Shown here: piece after piece, positions 58,782 through 64,000 of the stretch | How positions within the stretch are numbered: position 1 is the stretch's first letter | Layout of the letters: every line of letters starts with the position of its first letter | Origin: Lineus longissimus | Taxonomy: Eukaryota; Nemertea; Pilidiophora; Heteronemertea; Lineidae | Length of the DNA stretch: 64,000 nt | Assembly (NCBI RefSeq): GCF_910592395.1 | Contig: NC_088318.1 | Span: forward strand, 12,278,349 to 12,342,348 | Direction: 5' to 3' | The notes under the pieces: generated by a model | What the model saw: the letters and a program-made list of their open reading frames with translations, nothing else | Database searches by the model: none | Told to the model about the DNA's origin: nothing | Position numbers and translations under genes: made by a program

Positions 58782-60034
58782 ACCCAATGACAAAAATGCA
58801 ATATGTTGCAATTTCTCGAAGGTACTGCTGATGGCAGTTTTACGTTTGGAAAGGAACACTGGAAAGAAGTTATCGGTATGGCTTTTAGTTAATGCATCTT
58901 TTCATTTCTTTGATGAATTATTTTGTATCTTTTTGCAAAAAACCCAAAGCCTTAAATCATATTTTGTCTCTTTTGTCATTTAGCAGAGGTTGCAGTTTTG
59001 ATTCGTGTGGTATTCTTTGTTTTTTCAACAAAAGCTTGCATCGGAAGCATTTAGCTTCAAATGTTGACACCAACAACTTTCAATTGTTCAGCTAAATACA
59101 TTGTATAAACTGCTGAAATAGTTTGTTTTTCAGTGAAAGTTAATGGCTAACATGGCTATGGGCCTTCTCAGTTCGGTAATCCGTTTTTCTTGGAGCAATG
59201 TCACTTGGTTGTATTTTGCCATTTCTAAACTTGTCTCAATGCTTGTTGTCTACTTAAAAATGTAGAAAAGAACTAAATTAACCGAAAACGTCAAGTTACT
59301 TTGTCAAAACTGACGCTACTGATCTTTGAGAGATGAAAGGCACCACAGTTGTTTATATCTTATTCTGATGCCGGCAATGTTTAAAAAAAAAGGTTTTGTA
59401 CATTGGATATGACTTTTAGTCTTATCAGGCCAGATAGAAAAAGGAAGTGATAAGTTGGCAAGAAAAGGCCATATGGGCAAGAAAGCTGTTGGACTTTTTG
59501 GAGAAAGAAGTATTGTTTATGGTACCATTGGCATGAATTGTGTCTGATATTTCCCTCAATATTTGTCACCAAGAGGATGGGGAGATGACAGGGAATGTCT
59601 ATACAGCAGGATGAGGCACCTTTTGTCGATGTTGGTGAAAAGGTCACTTGTCTGTTCTAGGGATGCCATCTCACGAGGTGACATGTGATTCCAGTTCCAC
59701 TTCTGTCTTGTGACCAGCATCTCCATGATATCTAGTTTGAATAAAGGATCAGAATGGGTCTTAGATTGGTGAATCTAGAGTATTGATACAGCAGAAAGTG
59801 AGTCTTGATAAAGATAATTTTGTCTGCCTTTCTGACTCTCAATCGTGGGTGGAAAAAACCATCCCAATGACCACAGGGTACAGGGACTTATTTTTCCACA
59901 TTCACAGTCACTGTTAACCAGGACTTCTAAATTCTGTTTTTTTCAATATGCCTGAAAAGGTCTGTGCATTGTCTGTGATCTGATCCGTTGAAAGGTTGGC
60001 AATGACTTCAATATTTATTCATTGGGCAAAAAAC
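58782..60034. other. No gene seen
   Basis: AT-rich DNA. An 88-codon minus-strand frame (59381-59647) is unassigned. Confidence 0.45.
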
Positions 60035-60320
60035 GTGCCTTTGGAAAGTAGACATTATATATGCCTTATTTCCCGGGTAATCAAAGAAGAAAAACTTAAA
60101 CTGGCACCCGTAAGGGCAGACAGCGACATATTTTTCTCAGCAACAAGGGCATTGACAACATGTACCAGTCATCAATCATTGCACCGCCAGAAGTATTGAA
60201 AACATTCATTGTGCCTTTGGAAAGAAAGTTTTGTTGTAGCCCTTTACTTTCCTCGCTACTCAAGGCAAAAAAAGAAAACGCAACAACCTAAATGGAGGAA
60301 AGGGACTTATTTTTCACTTC
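60035..60320 (+). repeat. Diverged tandem duplication, period 176
   Basis: GTGCCTTTGGAAAG at 60035 and 60211, each followed at similar distances by CC-TTA-TTTCC, CAA-G-AAAAA and AAAC words. GGGACTTATTTTTCCAC at 59883 and GGGACTTATTTTTCAC at 60302 suggest the duplicated region was once wider. Confidence 0.55.
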
Positions 60321-61859
60321 CAATCATCATAAATTTATGTTCTTTTCTGATATCGCAGCTAGCCAGCTGGGCTATTTTTCTTCATAGTCATGTATGAAAA
60401 GACGTAGGCTGTTGACCATGACATACGACCACTGATGATATCCACAAGACTCGTTTCTTCAGCAATGGTCAAACCATTGTTTCGAGTGACCCTTTGATAT
60501 TAAGGGTCCGAACGATCATTTTTGTCCAGAGAGAAAGTGCAATGGGTACTTTCAGTCGTACTTCTGATAGCATTACTGCTATTTAACGTGTCTGCTTACT
60601 ACATGATTAGCTGCGCCTGACGATAGCCGTCATTATTCTCATCATCCACACGATAAAGTGGATTTTATGTCTTTACTACATGTCTGTGCATTTATATTCT
60701 CGCTGGGAATCTTGTAGGTTCGGTTTGGTAGTCAATGACATGAAGGAAAGACTATTTCACCGATGGTACACTATCATTTGCAGAGTTTTTTTTTTCTTCT
60801 TCACGTACAGGTCTGGTGCTCCAAAGTCCGTGGTGGTCACTAGTCGCAACGACTGATGGGGACAAGCATTTTTGCCAATACCTTTTGCCAAAAAATGGCT
60901 TGTCTACATTTTGCTTCAAAGGACATGGCTTGTTCCTTTGGTACATCAGTAAATGATGACTTTTAGGAAAACATTGTCTGGATAGATGACAGATGGCAGA
61001 GGGGCCAACACCCGAACAAACGTCTTCTTATTCTAGTTACCAATCATTTCTTAAAGGCTACAGTGTAAACTCTCCATCCGTTTTCAGCAAACAAAAGAGC
61101 AACAAATGGTGACATCACCTTGCGCTTGTAAATATTTCTCATTGCCAACCATACAAACAATCCGTTGTGCTCAAAGCCCCCTTTTTTTCATCGCCCTTCC
61201 GAAGGTGCTGAAATTGTCATTGGTTAGCGAGTACCATTTGTAGTTTCACAATGGGCATTTTTATTGACGCCACAGAGTTATTTTTTCCAACACGACCAGG
61301 GTAATCTTGGCGTGATTATTTTTTCTCAAAGCTCAGGCCAACAATGTAACATCATATTGACTACCAAATACAATGATGTTACGTGAAAAAAAAACGACAA
61401 AAAACTTGATCCAGGATAAAAATTACTTATGATGCTTGTGTGCTCAGGCTTGCTAGAGGTATACGGCGGAGTCCATGGTCAGTTGACTTCAGTGACCAGT
61501 GCATTGGTATGTGTATTCCTACACAAAATGTATGGCAAAAAGGCAAAGTGAGGGTGAAACCTGGGATGACTTGTTATTGTATCTATTTCAGGGTTTATTT
61601 GCCAAATCAACCTGTACATTGTTGCACAGATGCCTGTTCAGATGTACACTTACTTCGATGTATCCACACTGAAACTGATTTCAGGGTTACGTCTTGGTGT
61701 CCTTTGCAAAAAATGTCACAAAGCGTCAGAAAGAATTTGCACTGAATGGTGGAAGTGTTTCAGCTCCGTTCCGCAACATCCTAAGGGTTTTCCTTACACA
61801 TTGTTGGATTTTTTCTCGGTGATGCCATAAGGATGGCGCAACACAAAACCATGGAGTGA
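60321..61859. other. No gene seen
   Basis: Unique DNA. Frames at 61440-61745 and 61630-61830 are unassigned. TATCTATTTCAG|GG near 61591 is acceptor-like without a paired donor. Confidence 0.45.
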
Positions 61860-61892
61860 TACCTTAAAGTGAGCGAGAGATACTTTAAGGTA
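61860..61892. repeat. Perfect 11-base inverted repeat
   Basis: TACCTTAAAGT (61860-61870) and ACTTTAAGGTA (61882-61892) pair perfectly across an 11-base purine-rich loop. Confidence 0.85.
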
Positions 61893-61928
61893 AATGGAGA
61901 TACCGGAGAAGGCTGTCACAGCCGTCCA

Positions 61929-62417
61929 TTATAGCAGACCCATTTGATAAAGTTTTTTTATAAAAAAAGTATGAGTCCTCTCTGGGGATTCTATTATTTT
62001 CTTACTTAATTTATATAATAAAAACATCAAGGGTTGAGAAATTCCTTTTGTTAATAAACCTACATGTTGTGTGTTGATGCTGGCCAAGTTTGTCGTGGAA
62101 TGAAGGTTCAAAAGACCCTTAAAGCTAATCCTGCTACTAAAAAAATGCTCATCCCACCTTATATAGGAGAAAGACTCCCTGGAGAATGACGCTTCCAAGT
62201 GTAGAGAGAATACTGAAGAAAAACGAATGAAAGCATAAACAAGTTTCGTAAGTTTGAATAATGCAATTATTGAAAAATCTTGAGACGTGTAAAGTACATT
62301 GACTGAGTCAGTTGGCGAATTGGCGTTGAAATTAATCACAATTAACTGTATCGGGTACTCGAGACATGAACCGCCATTGAAATAAGTCAACAACATATAA
62401 AAGTATTTATCAACCAT
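61929..62417 (-). other. Second-longest open frame, unassigned (162 codons)
   Basis: This minus-strand frame starts at an ATG at 62417. It is F-, L-, S- and I-rich as expected for AT-rich DNA, with no recognisable domain, signal peptide cleavage site or splice boundary. It ends ...FFIKKLYQMGLL. It is probably a chance frame and is recorded because of its length. Confidence 0.12.
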
Positions 62418-62637
62418 AAATTATATATACATCAAACATGACCATCAAAATATGACTTAACGCGATTAAAACTGTCTGCGGCTAGGTACAGCAATCCCTA
62501 GTGTGTGGTTCGTTTTTCCCTAATGATATTATAACCTACTTTAACGATGGTTATTTGCTGGTTGGATCAGCTGAATTGAAATTGTAATGAAATATGTATT
62601 GAGCGAAGTCTAGCCGTATTGCTAATGAGGAATTATA

Positions 62638-62934
62638 CTGGGTGTTTCAAAATTTAATGGACACTTCTGACCCCTGATATTTTTAAAATGTGAAGACAAA
62701 AACAACCATATTTTTGCCCTGAAAACATGATTGCATGACTCAATTGTAGATTAGCTCATCATGTTCATGTACCTTTTTGCATTTTTGCTGGGTCGCCTCG
62801 GACAAGAACTCACATCTATAAAGTAAGCTGTTGAACTAAGCTGTCTACACAAAAAAGTAGGATTTAAACTGGCTGCATCAAATTTCTGGAGATGTTAAAG
62901 CTCAAAAGTGTCCAACAGATTTTAAATCACTTTG
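62638..62934. mobile_element. Possible mariner-like MITE
   Basis: After TA (62636-62637) the left end reads CTGGGTGTTTCAAAATTTAA, then TGGACACTT. The reverse complement of the right end reads CAAAGTGATTTAAAATCTGT, then TGGACACTT, before TA (62935-62936). The ends are imperfect inverted repeats about 29 bases long. A 297-base length, TA flanks and GGGTGTTTCAAAA-type ends suggest a Tc1/mariner non-autonomous element. No transposase remains. Confidence 0.5.
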
Positions 62935-63271
62935 TAGTCTCCTATGGCTTGGCCCATCTGTACTGGCTGGTCATGATTGGTAATGTCACGATTTGAATGA
63001 AGAATTCATGACAGAGTTGCCTGGTGGCAGGGTTAGAGTGGCGATGGTGTATACAACAGCTTAGGTTGCTGAGCTGTTAATATGACGTGATCAGACTTGA
63101 AACAATAAGTTAAAGGGGCTCTAGGCCCTTATACAGGGAGCCCGGTAGGTGGTCTCTAGGTTAAAGATTAGGTCTGATTTGGCTTGCTTATGATAAAAGA
63201 ATTGCCCATACTTTAAACCTCCAGAGTTTCACGCCTTTTAACGCTTTTAAATGAGGCAAAGTTGATTTTTT
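62935..63271. other. No gene seen
   Basis: Unique sequence between the mariner-like element and the family C repeat. Confidence 0.5.
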
Positions 63272-63326
63272 TAGCTCAGCTGAAAAGCTGAGCTATTCAT
63301 ATGAGTAAATGGTAGAATGAGTGTCC

Positions 63327-63365
<39 letters not shown>

Positions 63366-63366
63366 C
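63272..63366 (+). repeat. Family C repeat head with GTCT microsatellite
   Basis: AGCTCAGCTGAAAAGCTGAGCT is a hairpin with a perfect 10-base stem and two-base loop. It is followed by GTAGAATGAGTGTCCGTCTG and a GTCT tract of about ten units ending at CCGTTAAAC. It corresponds to the head at 17281. Here GTCC has expanded as GTCT. The minus-strand frame 63297-63500 translates the tract as a TDRQ repeat and is not a gene. Confidence 0.8.
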
Positions 63367-63486
63367 GTTAAACAGGCACGTTTCAAAACTATGGCGGATA
63401 GGCGATAGATTTTCCCTCTGAGGCGTTGAGACCCTTCAGGACTCCTGAATAGACCAAATGTGGGTCCGGCAGGATGAGCGGTTTGG

Positions 63487-63501
63487 CCACTAGGTGGCAC
63501 C
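63487..63501 (+). promoter_or_regulatory. Perfect CTCF-consensus motif in family C
   Basis: CCACTAGGTGGCACC matches CCASYAGRKGGCRSY at all 15 positions. It lies about 120 bases after the microsatellite. The other family C copy has a 13 of 15 match, CCGCCAGTTGGCGCT, at 17631. Confidence 0.5.
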
Positions 63502-63679
63502 GAGCAAAATTTTCCAAAAACTTTTCCAGCAGCTGATTTCTCAGTTGGGGATCATGAATCAAATCTAATTTTATAGAGCAAAGCTTTCTCTTTCATTATC
63601 AATAGGCGTGGTTCATGAATTTCTCACCAGGTGGTGTTACTGGCGCAATTTAGTGAGCACCCCCCAAGAAGAGCATTTT

Positions 63680-63765
63680 AAATTTCGCGCGAGTTATCCC
63701 ACGTCCAATCACACGTGCAGCGAACGTCACGTCTCGAGTCTGCGCAGTTCAGACGTAAGGAGACC
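63680..63765 (+). promoter_or_regulatory. CpG-rich promoter-like segment
   Basis: TTTCGCGCGAG, CCAAT (63705-63709), CACGTG (63712-63717) and many CpG (GAACGTCACGTCTCGAG, TCTGCGCAG) lie directly upstream of the candidate exon. An initiator-like TTCAGAC is near 63748. No TATA box. This is the strongest promoter-like block in the window, with the caveat that family C repeat sequence lies just upstream. Confidence 0.4.
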
Positions 63766-63801
63766 ATGCTATGGAATAGATCGCGTTCTGTCAATTCAGA
63801 G
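63766..63801 (+). CDS. Candidate first coding exon, product unknown
   Basis: ATG at 63766 has A at -3 (GAGACCATG). It opens 12 codons, MLWNRSRSVNSE, that run exactly to a consensus GAG|GTAAGT donor (GT at 63802) in phase 0. The CpG-rich CCAAT/CACGTG block is immediately upstream. The gene would continue to the right, beyond the window or after an intron. Other frames also reach the donor, so the start is the best guess, and the exon could be 5' UTR only. Confidence 0.35.
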
Positions 63802-64000
63802 GTAAGTTCTCATTAAATTCACAATTTCATAGGCGATAATATTTGGCTTCTTGTGTTATTGCATGTTGATGACATTAGGGAAGGCTTGGATTGTTTAATT
63901 GGATGTGATTAATTTGAAATAGTTCGTCGACGATCGTTGAAAAACGATCTGCGAAATGCAGCTTGGTTGGTCTGAGAAACGATGTCAAAGTCCGGCTTTA
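63802..64000 (+). other. Possible first intron, partial
   Basis: GTAAGTTCTCATTAAATTC begins what would be the intron after the candidate exon. The remaining 200 bases are AT-rich with no acceptor seen. Confidence 0.3.

Noticed and set aside
58693-58983. 96-codon frame across the hairpin
   Set aside because: Its frame is open because the DNA is T-rich. No domain, and the hairpin arms would encode unrelated segments.
63297-63500. Minus-strand frame with a TDRQ repeat
   Set aside because: It is a translation of the GTCT microsatellite.

Overview
This window is eukaryotic, almost certainly from a marine invertebrate animal. It is AT-rich (roughly 38% GC by eye), has no long open reading frame (longest 172 codons, most 60-100), no operon-like packing, and many short diverged interspersed repeats. 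It contains pogo/Tigger-like, hAT-like and mariner-like terminal-inverted-repeat miniature elements, minisatellites, and frequent AGGCCTA-type words. I cannot fix the phylum; an ambulacrarian or lophotrochozoan would fit. I see no complete protein-coding gene, no rRNA or tRNA gene and no CRISPR array. The window reads as a gene desert or as introns and intergenic DNA around genes lying mostly outside it.

Mobile and repeated DNA. Family A is a pogo/Tigger-like MITE. Its ends resemble CAGTAGAACCTCTCTATTAA, it has TA target sites, and its interior repeats CTCTCTATTAAGGAC words. Clear copies lie at 3813-4008, 11380-11544, 20590-20750 and 28969-29150, a deleted copy at 6570-6644, and decayed ones near 1905, 10663, 23250, 38210 and 50497. 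Family B (core ATAGAAATGCAGTTATACAC, then GCTGAAACTTGGTA) occurs six times on both strands. Single small elements resemble hAT (35871-35996) and mariner (62638-62934). Family C (TTAGCTCAGCTGA hairpin followed by GTCCGTC) occurs at 17281 and 63272. Local tandem duplications occur at 1292, 6775, 12747-13480, 14844, 17940, 19457, 28775, 32703, 34396, 41147, 42261, 46143, 50879, 51800, 53846 and 60035.

Possible gene parts. Candidate exons, all on the + strand, are 10199-10421 (acceptor, open frame and CAG|GTAAGT donor), 19325-19560 (pyrimidine-rich acceptor to AATAAA), 53341-53735 (strong acceptor, 17 open codons, AATAAA) and 63766-63801 (12 codons from an ATG to GAG|GTAAGT, behind a CpG-rich stretch with CCAAT and CACGTG). 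Promoter-like stretches are seen near 17.7 kb (ATTGG plus AAAATGGCGG) and 18.35-18.62 kb.

Regulatory-looking sites stand out against this background. There is a cluster of three perfect and one near-perfect CRE (TGACGTCA) at 19776-19869. A perfect oestrogen-response-element-type palindrome followed by a TCAAGGTCA site lies at 56866-56910. Two CTCF-like motifs in the same orientation lie 101 bases apart at 33918-34033, with another at 63487. A 29-base inverted repeat at 58672-58781 could be a hairpin RNA or a foldback element. How these act together cannot be told from sequence alone.
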